DNA of 64,000 nucleotides from Stenotrophomonas pavanii (lineage in GTDB: Bacteria > Pseudomonadota > Gammaproteobacteria > Xanthomonadales > Xanthomonadaceae). The notes under the pieces were generated by a model that saw only the letters and a program-made list of their open reading frames with translations, was not told the origin of the DNA and did no database searches. Each line of letters begins with the position of its first letter. Within the stretch, counting starts at the first letter, position 1. Shown piece by piece: positions 25,071 through 34,675 of this stretch. Location: assembly GCF_900101175.1 (NCBI RefSeq), contig NZ_FNFQ01000001.1:434001-498000 (forward strand), read 5' to 3'. The position numbers and the translations under genes are program-made.

Positions 25071-25766
25071 TCAGACCTTGCAGCCGTCCGGGCCGCAGGC
25101 CTCGTCGCCGACCGCCGGGGTGGCCGCAGCCCCCTGCTCGGCGGCGATCTGGCGCAGCGCGTTGGCGAAGGCCTCGGGCGGCTGTGCCCCGGAAATGGCC
25201 CACTTTCCATCAATGACGAAGGTCGGCACCGAGGAAACGCCCAGCGCATGGGCCTGGCCGAGCTTGGCTTCGACCTCGGCCAGGCCGCGGTCAGAGGCCA
25301 GCATCTGCGCGATTTCGCCAGCGTCGAGGCCACCTGCCACGCCGGCCTTGATCAGCACCGAGGGGTCCGCCAGGTTCTGGCCATGTTCGAAGTGGGCGCG
25401 GAACAGCGCCTCGCCGACCGCGTCCTGCACGCCATGCTCGCCCGCCAACCACAGCAGCCGGTGGGCCGGCAGCGTGGTCACCCGCACCTGGCCACGGCTG
25501 AAGTTCATCGGCAGGCCCTCGGCCCGCGCGGTGGTCTGGGTCTGGCCGAGGATCTGCTCGGTGCGCTCGACGCCACCGAACTTGCGCACGTATGCCTCGC
25601 GCAGCGGCACCGGGGTAGCGTCCGCATCCGGGTCCAGCTGGAACGGCTGCCAGTGGATATCGAGGTCAGGCGCGTTCTCGCCCAGCAACTGCACGCCCTG
25701 CTGGAAACGATGCTTGCCGATCCAGCACCAGGGGCAGACCACGTCGGAGTAGATGTCGATTCTCAT
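25071..25766 (-). CDS. DsbA-family oxidoreductase (FrnE-like)
   Basis: 231 residues from the ATG at 25766 (MRIDIYSDVVCPWCW). The thioredoxin-fold active site CPWC is at residues 11-14 and the cis-Pro motif SSVPTFVIDG is near residue 185. There is no signal peptide, as expected for cytoplasmic FrnE-type proteins. It ends in a second cysteine pair, ACGPDGCKV. FrnE-type enzymes act on disulfides and are linked to oxidative-stress tolerance; polyketide-related roles are also known. Substrates are unknown. Confidence 0.88.
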   Translation of the reverse strand: MRIDIYSDVVCPWCWIGKHRFQQGVQLLGENAPDLDIHWQPFQLDPDADATPVPLREAYVRKFGGVERTEQILGQTQTTARAEGLPMNFSRGQVRVTTLPAHRLLWLAGEHGVQDAVGEALFRAHFEHGQNLADPSVLIKAGVAGGLDAGEIAQMLASDRGLAEVEAKLGQAHALGVSSVPTFVIDGKWAISGAQPPEAFANALRQIAAEQGAAATPAVGDEACGPDGCKV

Positions 25767-25794
25767 CCCCACCACATGGGGCCCGTCGCCCTCG

Positions 25795-25875
25795 AAAAAA
25801 GGGGACGGAGGGGATTAGGTCGTTTCCCGCACAGGCGGGGTAAAGACGACTTAATCCCCTCCGTCCCCTTTTTGG
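25795..25875. repeat. Inverted pair of ggggacggaggggatta-type repeats
   Basis: The left arm (25795-25823) and right arm (25846-25875) are near-perfect inverted copies of a 28-30 base unit. They enclose a small second hairpin, tttcccgc/gcggggtaaa. A single unit is also present at 1492-1521. The palindrome lies between two leftward genes and ends in T-rich or A-rich tracts on both strands, so it could stop transcription in either direction. Confidence 0.75.
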
Positions 25876-25879
25876 GGGT

Positions 25880-26365
25880 TCACCACTGTGAATAGGGGCG
25901 GCTGGCCAGCGCGACGTTGTAGTAGCGCGCATCGTCGGTCACTTCGGCGCCGACCCAGTCCGGCAGGTCGATCGCCTGGTCGGCGCTGTCCAGTTCGACC
26001 TCCGCCACCACCAGGCCAGCGTTGTCACCGAGGAACTCGTCCACTTCCCAGGTCAGGCCGGCGTGTTCGACCAGATGGCGGCGCTTGTCGATCAGGCCAC
26101 CGACGCACAGCGCCAGCAGGGCGCGCGCATCCTCCACCGGAATCGGATAGTCGAACTCCTGGCGGGTATGGCCGATCGTGCGCGACTTCAGGTTCAGCGC
26201 GGCGTGGTCGCCTTCGATGCGCACGCGCACCGAGGCGTTCTGGGTGCCGCGGTCGAGCGCGCCCATGTCGTTGATGTAGCCCTGCGCCATCGGGATCACC
26301 CGATGCGCGGCGGTGCGCCAGCCCTCACTGCTGACGAGGAATTTGCGTTCGATTTCGATGCCCAT
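25880..26365 (-). CDS. CYTH domain protein
   Basis: 161 residues starting MGIEIERKFLV, the EXEXK signature that begins the CYTH triphosphate-tunnel fold. Further acidic and basic strands follow (VRVRIEGDHAALNLKSR, TWEVDEF, LVVAEVELDS). CYTH proteins hydrolyse inorganic triphosphate or thiamine triphosphate, or act as class IV adenylate cyclases. The short single-domain form favours a triphosphatase. It follows rlmD by 34 bases in the same direction and may share its transcript. Confidence 0.85.
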   Translation of the reverse strand: MGIEIERKFLVSSEGWRTAAHRVIPMAQGYINDMGALDRGTQNASVRVRIEGDHAALNLKSRTIGHTRQEFDYPIPVEDARALLALCVGGLIDKRRHLVEHAGLTWEVDEFLGDNAGLVVAEVELDSADQAIDLPDWVGAEVTDDARYYNVALASRPYSQW

Positions 26366-26399
26366 GGCGCAATTATGCGCCACGGGTGATGACCGCCGC

Positions 26400-27734
26400 T
26401 CAGCGCTTCTCGAATACCGCGATGCTTTCCACGTGCGCGGTGTGCGGGAACATGTCCATCGCACCGGCACTGACCAGGGTAAAGCCCTGTTCGTTGACCA
26501 GATAGCCGGCATCGCGTGCCAGCGAGCCCGGGTGGCAGCTGACGTAGACGATGCGCTTGAACTGCTTCAGCGGCAGCTGCTGCAGCACTTCGATCGCCCC
26601 TGAGCGCGGCGGATCCAGCAGCAGCTTGTCGAAGCCCTGGCGCATCCACGGGGTGCTGCGCTGGTCCTGGGTCAGGTCGGCGCTGAAGAACTGTGCGTTG
26701 GCCAGGCCGTTGCGCTCGGCGTTCTCACGCGCACGCGCGACGAGGCCGGCATCGCCCTCCACGCCCACCACCTCGCGCACACGGCGGGCCAGCGGCAGGG
26801 TGAAGTTGCCCAGGCCACAGAACAGGTCCAGCACGCGCTCGTCCTCGCCCGGCTGCAGCAGGTCCAAGGCATGGGCGATCATCTTCTCGTTGAGCTTGGC
26901 ATTGACCTGGATGAAATCCAGCGGGCGGAACGCCAGCTCGACGTCCCACGGCGCCAGCCGGAACGACAGCGGCACGCCCTGCCCGTCCAGCGGCTGCACG
27001 GTGTCCACGCCGCCGGACTGCAGGTAGATCACGAACCCATGCTGCTGGCCGAAGGCCGCCCAGGCCGCGCGGTCCGCATCGCTGAGCGGTTGCAGGTGGC
27101 GCACGGTCAGCACCACCGCCTGGTCACCGGCGATGAACTCGATCTGCGGGATGTCGCGCTTGCCATCGAGCGATTCGATGAAGGTGGACAGCGCCTCGAC
27201 CTTGGTGCCGATCTCCGGAATCACCGTCAGGCATTGGCTGAGGTCGGCGACAAAACGCGGATCCTGTTCACGGAAGCCGACCAGGGTCTTGTCCTTCTTC
27301 TCGACCCGGCGCACCGAGAAGCGGCCCTTGCGGCGGTAACCCCAGCTCTCGCCGACCAGCGGCGGCAGCACGGTGCCCGGCTTCACATGGCCGATCCGCT
27401 CCAGGTTGTCCATCAGCACGCGCTGCTTGGCGACGATCTGCTGGGCCTCGTCCAGGTGCTGCAGCACGCAACCGGCACAGGTGCCGAAATGGGGGCACTT
27501 CGGCGTCACCCGCTGCGGCGAGGCCTGCAGCACCTCCAGCGTGCGTGCCTCGTCGAAATGTCGGCTGCGGGCGGTCTGTTCAGCCTTCACCACCTCACCG
27601 GGCAGGGCGCCGCTGACGAAGGTGACCTTGCCGCCCTCGCCTTCACGGCGGGCGACGCCGCGACCATCATGGCTGAGGTCGAGGATCTCGGTCTGGAACG
27701 GGGTACGGTCGGTGCGGGAGCGGGATCGGGCCAC
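26400..27734 (-). CDS. rlmD: 23S rRNA (uracil-5-)-methyltransferase RlmD
   Basis: 444 residues from a GTG at 27734 (VARSRSRTDRTPFQTEIL); the much longer open frame upstream is antisense to the next gene. It has a TRAM domain, the iron-sulfur cysteines CPHFGTCAGC, the SAM-binding LDLFCGLGNFTLPL, the DPPRSG motif and the catalytic Cys in VSCHPGSLARD. RlmD methylates U1939 (E. coli numbering) of 23S rRNA. The length matches E. coli RlmD (433 residues). Confidence 0.92.
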   Translation of the reverse strand: MARSRSRTDRTPFQTEILDLSHDGRGVARREGEGGKVTFVSGALPGEVVKAEQTARSRHFDEARTLEVLQASPQRVTPKCPHFGTCAGCVLQHLDEAQQIVAKQRVLMDNLERIGHVKPGTVLPPLVGESWGYRRKGRFSVRRVEKKDKTLVGFREQDPRFVADLSQCLTVIPEIGTKVEALSTFIESLDGKRDIPQIEFIAGDQAVVLTVRHLQPLSDADRAAWAAFGQQHGFVIYLQSGGVDTVQPLDGQGVPLSFRLAPWDVELAFRPLDFIQVNAKLNEKMIAHALDLLQPGEDERVLDLFCGLGNFTLPLARRVREVVGVEGDAGLVARARENAERNGLANAQFFSADLTQDQRSTPWMRQGFDKLLLDPPRSGAIEVLQQLPLKQFKRIVYVSCHPGSLARDAGYLVNEQGFTLVSAGAMDMFPHTAHVESIAVFEKR

Positions 27735-27861
27735 GTGGCAACAGGCTGCGGGCAAAAATGGGGGCGTATTGTCGCAGATCCTGACTGATGGGGTCCGGAC
27801 CCGCTTGCGCCGGTGGCCGTCGTGCTTGATGATTGGGCCAGCTGACATGGAGGCAGCCCTG

Positions 27862-28590
27862 ATGCAGATGACCCCGCGGGCCGCACGGCCCCGCTTCCTG
27901 CTTGTCGAGGACGACATCATCAGCCGCGGTTTTTTCAAGGCGGCGTTGGAAACGTTACCGGCGGATGTGGACACCGCAGATTCGCTGGCCAGTGCGCTGG
28001 CCAGTGCCGAACCCGGTGCGCATGATCTGTGGCTGATCGACGTCAACCTGCCGGACGGCAATGGCGCGCAGCTGCTGCGCGAGCTGCGCCGATCCCATCC
28101 GGACACGCCGGCGCTGGCGCATACCGCCGACGGCGATGCCGCCATCCACGCCCGCCTGCGCGAAGCCGGCTTCAGTGACACGCTGGTCAAGCCCCTCGGA
28201 CGCGACCAGCTGCTGAAAGCGGTGCGCCGCGCCCTGGTCAACAGCCCGGCGGGAATTTTCGTGGCGCAGGCCCCGGCCGCCGTCGAACTGCAGGTGCAGG
28301 ACTGGGACGAGACTGCGGCGTTGGCCGCGCTCAATGGCCAGCGCAACCATCTGATCGCCCTGCGCGAGCTGTTCCTGGCCGAGTTGCCCGGTGTGCGCGA
28401 CGCGGTCGAGCAGGCGGTGGACCAGCACGACGAGCGCCAGCTGCGCAGCCAGTTGCATCGGCTGCAGGCGAGCTGTGGCTTCGTGGGGGCGGCCCGGTTG
28501 GGCCGGGCCGTGCGCCAGCTGCATTACGCACCCGACTCCGGGCAGGCCCAGGACGGCTTCCGCGCCGCGGTGGCAGCCCTGCTGCACTGA
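27862..28590 (+). CDS. Response regulator receiver with C-terminal Hpt domain
   Basis: 242 residues; the ATG at 27862 lies eight bases after a GGAGG, while an in-frame ATG at 27847 is an alternative. The receiver domain has the acidic pair in LLVEDD, the phosphoacceptor Asp in LWLIDVNLPDG and the Lys in TLVKPLG. The last 100 residues form a helical Hpt domain with the His in QLHRLQASCGFVGA. It has no DNA-binding output and no kinase gene beside it, so it probably passes phosphate within a phosphorelay. It is divergent from rlmD. Confidence 0.82.
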   Translation: MQMTPRAARPRFLLVEDDIISRGFFKAALETLPADVDTADSLASALASAEPGAHDLWLIDVNLPDGNGAQLLRELRRSHPDTPALAHTADGDAAIHARLREAGFSDTLVKPLGRDQLLKAVRRALVNSPAGIFVAQAPAAVELQVQDWDETAALAALNGQRNHLIALRELFLAELPGVRDAVEQAVDQHDERQLRSQLHRLQASCGFVGAARLGRAVRQLHYAPDSGQAQDGFRAAVAALLH

Positions 28591-29130
28591 GGGTTGGTCG
28601 GCAGGGCTGCGCCCTGCACCTGCCGAGGCATCAAACCAAGGCGACAGCAAAAGCAACAGCAAAAGCAAAAGCTGGCATCCCGTGGGTTGGCGGGGCGGTG
28701 TCGGAGTGCGGGGACGCCGTGAACCCATCCATGGGGGCTTGGCAGCCGCATCCATGCGGCTGACACCCCGCCCTCCGACACCGCCCCACCTCTGACAGTT
28801 TTCCGCGATCGGGTAGATCCACGCCATGCGTGGATGAATTTCTGTCAGATATCGAAATCAATCTGGGGTCGGATCCGTTTTCCTGCGGAAAACGGATCCG
28901 ACCCCGTCGGCATGTCCAACAGCTCGCGAGAAACTGTCGAAGGCGGGGTGGGTCCGGTTGAGGGGGCGTGAGCCGCATGGATGCGGCGACCGAGCTTACA
29001 TGGACGTACTTGCAGCGCCCCCCTCAACCGGACCCACCCCGCCTACCCACGGATAGCCAGCTTTTGCCGTTGACGTTGACGTTGATTCGGCTTCGGCAGG
29101 TGCAGGGCTGCAAGCCCTGCCGAACACCCC
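28591..29130. repeat. Composite palindromic element 2 (two opposed large hairpins)
   Basis: This fills the gap between the convergent REC-Hpt and recO genes. The outer ends are inverted cggcagggctgc/gcaagccctgccg hairpins and gcaacagcaaaagc/gcttttgccgttg arms. Half C has arms at 28689-28713 and 28766-28788 (one mismatch). Half D has arms at 28943-28968 and 29016-29042, fully paired but with a different sequence from half C. The centre holds a REP palindrome (28813-28835) and a ggggtcggatcc-type hairpin (28864-28906). No coding sequence is supported inside. Confidence 0.82.
28864..28906. repeat. ggggtcggatcc-type hairpin inside composite element 2
   Basis: ggggtcggatccgttttcc paired with ggaaaacggatccgacccc around a tgc loop: a perfect 19-base-pair palindrome. 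An almost identical one sits at the same place in composite element 4 (54817-54858), and a variant is at 46741-46780. Confidence 0.85.
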
Positions 29131-29850
29131 CTACCTGCGGGGCGCAAGCTGCTCGAGCATTTCCCAGGACTTCAGGCCGCGCGGCCCGAGATGATGGGCC
29201 AGGACCCGCCGCATCGGCAGGCGCAGGCTGGCCAGATCGGCGGCATCCGGCTCTTCGTCGGCCGCCAGGGCCAGCAGCGCCGAGCCAGTGGCCGCCGCCC
29301 GGCGCTCCCCGCCACGCTCGCTCAGCAGGCGCTGCGCCCCCTCCTGCGGGTCCAGTTCGTAGCGCGCCGCCGGGTCGATGGGCTGGCCGTCGCTGGCACT
29401 GTCCAGCGCAAAGCCCAGGCCCAGCGCGGCCAGCAGCTCGCGTTCGTAGCGGCGCAGGGTCCAGGCCAGCCCGGCACCTATCGCCAGCCGTGCGCGTGCT
29501 TCGCCGTAAGCCAGGTACAGCTCCGGCAGCGGGTCCTGGCGCGGGGCCAGGCGCAGGGTCAGTTCACTCAGGTAGAAGCCGGCCAGCATCGCCTGGCCGA
29601 CCAGGCGTGGCGCCGCATCCAGCGCTTCGGCACCCCGCAGCTGGGCCAGTTCACCGCGCTGCTGGGCACTGAAGCGGATCCACTGCAACGGCTGCAGGGC
29701 CGCGCGCAGCACCTGGCCCTTGGCGGTGGACACGCCGCGCGCGAGCAGTCCGATACGGCCGTGCTGCGCGCTCAACACTTCGACCAGCAGGCTGGTCTCG
29801 CGGTAGGCCCGTGCGTGCAGCACGAAGCCGGTGTCGTCCTCGATCATCAT
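29131..29850 (-). CDS. recO: DNA repair protein RecO
   Basis: 239 residues starting [20 protein letters not shown], the typical RecO N-terminal OB-fold sequence, followed by [15 protein letters not shown] and a helical C-terminal domain. RecO with RecR loads RecA onto SSB-coated single-stranded DNA in the RecF pathway. The zinc-finger cysteines seen in some RecO proteins are absent. It is the last gene of the lepA-lepB-DUF4845-rnc-era-recO run, 18 bases after era, and ends at composite element 2. Confidence 0.92.
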   Translation of the reverse strand: MMIEDDTGFVLHARAYRETSLLVEVLSAQHGRIGLLARGVSTAKGQVLRAALQPLQWIRFSAQQRGELAQLRGAEALDAAPRLVGQAMLAGFYLSELTLRLAPRQDPLPELYLAYGEARARLAIGAGLAWTLRRYERELLAALGLGFALDSASDGQPIDPAARYELDPQEGAQRLLSERGGERRAAATGSALLALAADEEPDAADLASLRLPMRRVLAHHLGPRGLKSWEMLEQLAPRR

Positions 29851-29868
29851 CGAAGCGACCGCGACCGC

Positions 29869-30765
29869 TTACTCGTAGCCGAAGGCCTTCAGTGCGGCCT
29901 CGTCGTCGGACCAGCCTTCACGCACGCGCACCCAGGTTTCCAGGAACACCTTGGCTCCGAACAGGCGTTCCATCTGCAGGCGCGACTTGGCGCCGATCTC
30001 CTTCAGGCGAGCGCCGCCCTTGCCGATCACGATGGCCTTCTGGCCCTCGCGCTCGACCCAGATCACCGCACCGATGCGCAGCAGATTGCCGTCTTCGGTG
30101 AAGCGCTCGATCTCGACCGTGGTGGCGTAAGGCAGTTCCTCGCCGAGCTGGCGCATCAGCTGCTCGCGCACCAGTTCACCGGCCAGGAAGCGCTGGCTGC
30201 GGTCGGTGATCTCGTCCTCGCCGAACATCGGCGGGGCTTCGGGCAGCAGCTTGAGCACGTCGCGCACCAATGCTTCCAAGCCGTTGCGCTTCTGCGCCGA
30301 GATCGGGTGCACCGCGGCGAAGTCGCGGCCTTCGGTCACCTGCTGCAGGAACGGCAGCAGCGCGCCCTTTTCCTTCAGGCGATCGATCTTGTTGACCACC
30401 AGCACCACCGGGATGCCGGCGTCGCGCAGCACGTTGAAGGCCAGGCTGTCCTCTTCGTCCCAGCGGCCGGCTTCGATCACCAGCAGGCCGGCGTCGACGC
30501 CTTCCAGCGAGCCGCGCGCAGCGCGGTTCATCACCCGGTTCATCGCCCGCTTCTGCACCTTGTGCAGGCCGGGGGTATCGACCAGCACCAGCTGGCCTTC
30601 CGGATAGGTGGCGATGCCCAGCAGGCGATGGCGTGTGGTCTGCGGGCGGTTGGAGACGATGCTGACCTTGGCGCCGACCAGGGCATTGGTCAGGGTCGAC
30701 TTGCCCACGTTCGGGCGGCCGATGACGGCCACGCTGCCGCAATGATGGGGAGTTTGTTCGCTCAC
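29869..30765 (-). CDS. era: GTPase Era
   Basis: 298 residues starting with a GTG that overlaps the rnc stop. The GTPase motifs are G1 [10 protein letters not shown]3 DTPGLHK and G4 NKID. The C-terminal KH domain has [13 protein letters not shown], which binds the 3' end of 16S rRNA. Era is needed for small-subunit maturation and links ribosome assembly with growth. It is translationally coupled to rnc. Confidence 0.96.
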   Translation of the reverse strand: MSEQTPHHCGSVAVIGRPNVGKSTLTNALVGAKVSIVSNRPQTTRHRLLGIATYPEGQLVLVDTPGLHKVQKRAMNRVMNRAARGSLEGVDAGLLVIEAGRWDEEDSLAFNVLRDAGIPVVLVVNKIDRLKEKGALLPFLQQVTEGRDFAAVHPISAQKRNGLEALVRDVLKLLPEAPPMFGEDEITDRSQRFLAGELVREQLMRQLGEELPYATTVEIERFTEDGNLLRIGAVIWVEREGQKAIVIGKGGARLKEIGAKSRLQMERLFGAKVFLETWVRVREGWSDDEAALKAFGYE

Positions 30766-31442
30766 TTGGAATCCAGTTGTTCTAGGACGGCCGCAGCCGC
30801 CTGTTGTTCGGCAAGCCGCCGCGAGGGGCCTTCGCCCTCGGTGCTGGCGGCCGGGTCAGCTACGTTGCAGCGTACCCGGAAATGTTTGGCGTGGTCGTCA
30901 CCGGATTCTGACACCAGTTCGTACTGCGGCAACGCCTTCTGTCGGGCCTGCAGCCATTCCTGCAGGCGGGTCTTGGGGTCCTTCTCGGGCCGGCCGGAGG
31001 CCGGCAGTGCCTCGATCGAAGCGCTGAACCAGGGCAGTACCACCGTCCGGCAGGCCTCGAAACCGGCATCCAGGTAGATCGCAGCCACCACGGCTTCCAG
31101 CGCATCGGCCAGGATCGAATCGCGGCGGTGGCCGCCGGACTTCATCTCGCCCGGCCCCAGCGTCAGGCGTTCGCCCAGCTGCAGCGTGCGGGCGATCAGC
31201 GCCAGCGCCCCCTCGCGCACCAGCTCGGCGCGGGCGCGGGTCAGCGCGCCCTCGTCGGTCTTGGGCCAGCGCTGGTACAGCGCTTCGGCCACCATCATGT
31301 TGACGATGCTGTCGCCCAGGAATTCCAGGCGCTCGTTGTGCGGCGCGCCGGCACTGCGATGGGTCAGCGCCTGCGTGAGCAGCGCCGGGTCGCGGAAGGG
31401 ATGACCGATCAGGTCGCCACGTTGGAAAGGTTTATTCGGCAC
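30762..31442 (-). CDS. rnc: Ribonuclease III
   Basis: 226 residues starting at a GTG (31442). The catalytic signature [13 protein letters not shown] is present, followed by a second acidic region ([15 protein letters not shown]) and a C-terminal double-stranded-RNA-binding domain ending [16 protein letters not shown]. It cuts double-stranded RNA, including the rRNA precursor. The start lies 11 bases inside the preceding DUF4845 gene and the stop overlaps era, so the three are translated together. Confidence 0.95.
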   Translation of the reverse strand: MPNKPFQRGDLIGHPFRDPALLTQALTHRSAGAPHNERLEFLGDSIVNMMVAEALYQRWPKTDEGALTRARAELVREGALALIARTLQLGERLTLGPGEMKSGGHRRDSILADALEAVVAAIYLDAGFEACRTVVLPWFSASIEALPASGRPEKDPKTRLQEWLQARQKALPQYELVSESGDDHAKHFRVRCNVADPAASTEGEGPSRRLAEQQAAAAVLEQLDSK

Positions 31443-31815
31443 CGCTTCGGGTCAGGTCCTGGGATGAATCGAATTTGCCAACCACATCCAGGTTGCCGAC
31501 CAGCGGACGGCGCACTTCGTAGTTGACCTTGAGGGTCCAGCCATTGTCGCGACGGTCGAACTTCACGTTGGCCGGCTTCACGTTTTCCGAGTAGTTGATG
31601 TACAGGCGCTTGAAGAACAGATCCTGGATCCGGGCCGGCTCCATGCTGCCCACGCCCGGCTCGTTGGCCAGGCTCTTCATCGCCGAGCGCACCGCGTAAT
31701 ACTCCTGGTACATCGGGAACAGCTTCATGCCGATGTACAGGAAGAAACCGACCACGATCAGGACCGTCAGGAACGAGGTCAGGGTCATGCCACGCTGCGT
31801 GTTCATCGTCTTCAT
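31432..31815 (-). CDS. DUF4845 domain protein
   Basis: 127 residues from the ATG at 31815 ([16 protein letters not shown]). One N-terminal membrane segment ([19 protein letters not shown]) resembles a pilin-like or type II signal anchor, and the rest is periplasmic. DUF4845 proteins are regularly found between lepB and rnc in gamma- and betaproteobacteria, as here. The function is not known. Confidence 0.85.
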   Translation of the reverse strand: MKTMNTQRGMTLTSFLTVLIVVGFFLYIGMKLFPMYQEYYAVRSAMKSLANEPGVGSMEPARIQDLFFKRLYINYSENVKPANVKFDRRDNGWTLKVNYEVRRPLVGNLDVVGKFDSSQDLTRSGAE

Positions 31816-31852
31816 TGCGTTCTCCCCAGATACGCGTTGGATGTGAAGGTAC

Positions 31853-32647
31853 TCAGTTGATGCCCGAGCCGATCCGCGACGGCTCGAAGCCATCCTTGCA
31901 GAACCAGCCCTGGCAGTTCAGCCAGATCAGGAAGGCCTTGCCGCGCAGGTTTTCTTCCGGCAGCAGCCCCCAGAAACGGCCATCATCGCTGTTGTCACGG
32001 TTGTCGCCCATCACCAGGTACTTGCCGGCCGGCACGGTCCACTGGCCCTGGCCACGCGGGTAGTCGGTCTCCAGCACGGTGTGGGTGCGGCCCGGCAGGT
32101 GCTCGACCAGCAGGTTGGCACCCTCGCCCTGGCCCTTGTGCCCGGCATAGATGCCCTTGTTGTCGTACTTCAGCGGCTCGCCGTTGAGGATCACGCCGTC
32201 GCCTTCGAAGACCACGGTGTCACCCGGCACGCCGATCACGCGCTTGATGAAGTTCTCGCCCTTGGCCGGATCGTTGTCGCTGTGGCCGGGGAAGTGGAAC
32301 ACCACCACGTCACCGCGCGACGGCTCGCCAAACGGCACGATCTTGGTGTTGCTGATCGGCAGGCGCAGGCCGTAGGAGAACTTGTTGACCAGGATGAAAT
32401 CGCCGATCAGCAGGTTCGGCATCATCGAGCTGGACGGGATCTTGTACGGCTCGGCGATGAAACTGCGCACGATCAGCACGATCGCCAGCACCGGGAAGAA
32501 CGCACGCGAGTAATCCACCAGCACCGGCTCGGAGTCGAGCAGGCCCGCGCGCTGGGCGCGACGCTTGGCGAGGTACAGCTTGTCCGCGAGCAGGATCAGG
32601 CCCGAGGCCAGGGTCAGCACGACCAGGAGGATCTCAAACAGTTTCAT
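31853..32647 (-). CDS. lepB: Signal peptidase I
   Basis: 264 residues. Two N-terminal membrane segments precede the catalytic Ser region (IPSSSMMPNLLIGD), the catalytic Lys (GENFIKRVIGVPGD) and the GDNRDNSDDGR box. It cleaves signal peptides of exported proteins on the outer face of the inner membrane and is essential. It follows lepA by 55 bases on the same strand. Confidence 0.95.
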   Translation of the reverse strand: MKLFEILLVVLTLASGLILLADKLYLAKRRAQRAGLLDSEPVLVDYSRAFFPVLAIVLIVRSFIAEPYKIPSSSMMPNLLIGDFILVNKFSYGLRLPISNTKIVPFGEPSRGDVVVFHFPGHSDNDPAKGENFIKRVIGVPGDTVVFEGDGVILNGEPLKYDNKGIYAGHKGQGEGANLLVEHLPGRTHTVLETDYPRGQGQWTVPAGKYLVMGDNRDNSDDGRFWGLLPEENLRGKAFLIWLNCQGWFCKDGFEPSRIGSGIN

Positions 32648-32702
32648 TCAGGGTCCTTTGCAACGTCACCAGACGACCGGCCCCGCAGGGCCGGTGCGGG
32701 CC

Positions 32703-34511
32703 TTACTTGTTGTCCATCTGCAGGACGGCCAGGAACGCTTCCTGCGGAATCTCCACGCGTCCGACCTGCTTCATGCGCTTCTTGCCTTCCTTCTGCTTTT
32801 CCAGAAGCTTCTTCTTGCGCGAAACGTCGCCACCATAGCACTTGGCCAGCACGTTCTTGCGCATGGCCTTGACCGTGGTGCGGGCGATGATCTGCGAGCC
32901 GACGGCAGCCTGGATGGCCACGTCGAACATCTGGCGCGGGATCAGGTCCTTCATCTTCTCGCACAGTTCGCGGCCACGGCGGTCGGCGTGGCTGCGGTGC
33001 ACGATCAGCGACAGCGCATCGACCTTGTCACCGTTGATCAGCACGTCCACGCGCACGAACGGGCCCGCGTCGAAGCGCACGAAGTGGTAATCGAGCGAGG
33101 CATAGCCGCGGCTGACCGACTTCAGCTTGTCGAAGAAGTCCAGCACAACCTCGGCCATCGGCAGCTCGTAGCTGATCTGCACCTGGCTGCCCAGGTAGTT
33201 GATGCCGATCTGGCTGCCGCGCTTTTCTTCGCACAGCTTGATGATGTTGCCGATGTACTCCTCGGGGGTGAGCACGTTGGCGCGGATGATCGGCTCGCGG
33301 ATCTCCTCGACCTGGTTCACCGGCGGCAGCTTGGCCGGGTTGTCCATGTTGATGATCGAGCCATCGGTCTTCAGGACCTCGTACACCACCGTCGGCGCGG
33401 TGCTGATCAGGTCCAGGTTGTATTCGCGTTCCAGGCGTTCCTGCACGATTTCCATGTGCAGCATGCCCAGGAAGCCGCAGCGGAAGCCGAAGCCCATCGC
33501 TTCGGAGCTTTCCGGCTCGAAGCGCAGCGCGGCATCGTTCAGGCGCAGCTTGTCCAGCGCTTCGCGCAGGTCCGGGTAGTCCTCGGCATCGACCGGGAAC
33601 AGGCCGGCGAACACGCGCGGCTGCATTTCCTGGAAGCCCGGCAGCGGCTTGGGCGCCGGGTCGCCAGCCAGGGTGAGGGTGTCGCCGACCGGCGCACCAT
33701 GCACGTCCTTGATGCTGGCGGTGACCCAACCCACTTCACCGGCACGCAGCGCCGGCAGCACTTTCCGCTTCGGCGTGAACACGCCGACGTTGTCGACCTG
33801 GTGGTTGCGGCCGGTCGACATCACCTGCAGCTTGTCACCGGCCTTGATCTCGCCCTGCATCACGCGCACCAGCGACACCACGCCGAGGTAGTTGTCGAAC
33901 CACGAGTCGATGATCAGCGCCTGCAGCTTGTCGGTGTCGCGCGGCGCCGGCGGCGGAATGCGGTGCACGATCGCTTCCAGCACGTCCTGCACGTTCAGGC
34001 CGGTCTTGGCACTGACCGGCACGGCGTCGGAGGCATCGATGCCGATCACGGCCTCGATCTCGGCCTTGGCGCGCTCGATGTCGGCGGTCGGCAGGTCGAT
34101 CTTGTTGATCACCGGCACCACTTCCAGGCCCTGCTCCACGGCGGTGTAGCAGTTGGCCACCGACTGGGCTTCCACGCCCTGCGCCGCATCGACCACCAGC
34201 AGCGCGCCTTCGCAGGCGGCCAGCGAGCGGCTGACTTCATAGGAGAAGTCGACATGCCCGGGGGTGTCGATGAAGTTCAGGTGGTAGGTCTGCCCGTCCT
34301 TGGCCAGGTAGGGCAGCGACACCGACTGTGCCTTGATCGTGATGCCACGCTCGCGCTCGATCGGATTGGAGTCGAGCACCTGCGCTTCCATCTCGCGGGC
34401 CTGCAGGCCACCACAGAGCTGGATGATGCGGTCGGCCAGCGTGGACTTGCCGTGGTCGACATGGGCGATGATGGAGAAGTTGCGGATGTTCCGCATCGAA
34501 TCAGAAGACAT
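32703..34511 (-). CDS. lepA: Elongation factor 4 (LepA)
   Basis: 602 residues ([24 protein letters not shown]); an ATG five codons later would equal the E. coli start. It has the GTPase motifs [18 protein letters not shown] and NKID, and the LepA-specific C-terminal domain ending [20 protein letters not shown]. LepA back-translocates or remodels ribosomes under stress and aids initiation. It lies between mucD and lepB, as in other Xanthomonadaceae. Confidence 0.95.
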   Translation of the reverse strand: MSSDSMRNIRNFSIIAHVDHGKSTLADRIIQLCGGLQAREMEAQVLDSNPIERERGITIKAQSVSLPYLAKDGQTYHLNFIDTPGHVDFSYEVSRSLAACEGALLVVDAAQGVEAQSVANCYTAVEQGLEVVPVINKIDLPTADIERAKAEIEAVIGIDASDAVPVSAKTGLNVQDVLEAIVHRIPPPAPRDTDKLQALIIDSWFDNYLGVVSLVRVMQGEIKAGDKLQVMSTGRNHQVDNVGVFTPKRKVLPALRAGEVGWVTASIKDVHGAPVGDTLTLAGDPAPKPLPGFQEMQPRVFAGLFPVDAEDYPDLREALDKLRLNDAALRFEPESSEAMGFGFRCGFLGMLHMEIVQERLEREYNLDLISTAPTVVYEVLKTDGSIINMDNPAKLPPVNQVEEIREPIIRANVLTPEEYIGNIIKLCEEKRGSQIGINYLGSQVQISYELPMAEVVLDFFDKLKSVSRGYASLDYHFVRFDAGPFVRVDVLINGDKVDALSLIVHRSHADRRGRELCEKMKDLIPRQMFDVAIQAAVGSQIIARTTVKAMRKNVLAKCYGGDVSRKKKLLEKQKEGKKRMKQVGRVEIPQEAFLAVLQMDNK

Positions 34512-34611
34512 AGGTGGCGGCGGCGCGCGGCGTCGTCAGGGTAACGGTCGATTATCGCATGCCCGGCGCCCCGCCGCGAAAACGGCCGCGTCGTACCCGC
34601 CCTGGAACGGC

Positions 34612-34637
34612 CGAAGCCCCGCCGGGGCGGGGCTTCG
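34612..34637 (-). terminator. Hairpin between mucD and lepA
   Basis: A twelve-base-pair stem cgaagccccgcc/ggcggggcttcg with a very short loop. It lacks a clear T-tract on the minus strand, so it may only weaken read-through from the rpoE operon into lepA. Confidence 0.5.
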
Positions 34638-34675
34638 GGGGGAGACGCAGGCCGCCGGAGCGGCCCCGGCGGGCC

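Noticed and set aside
28591..29130. CRISPR array or integron attC array
   Set aside because: No regular repeat-spacer pattern, no cas or integrase gene, and the repeats are opposed hairpins rather than direct repeats.
32565..34544. A long plus-strand frame opposite lepA
   Set aside because: Antisense shadow; LepA motifs are all on the minus strand.
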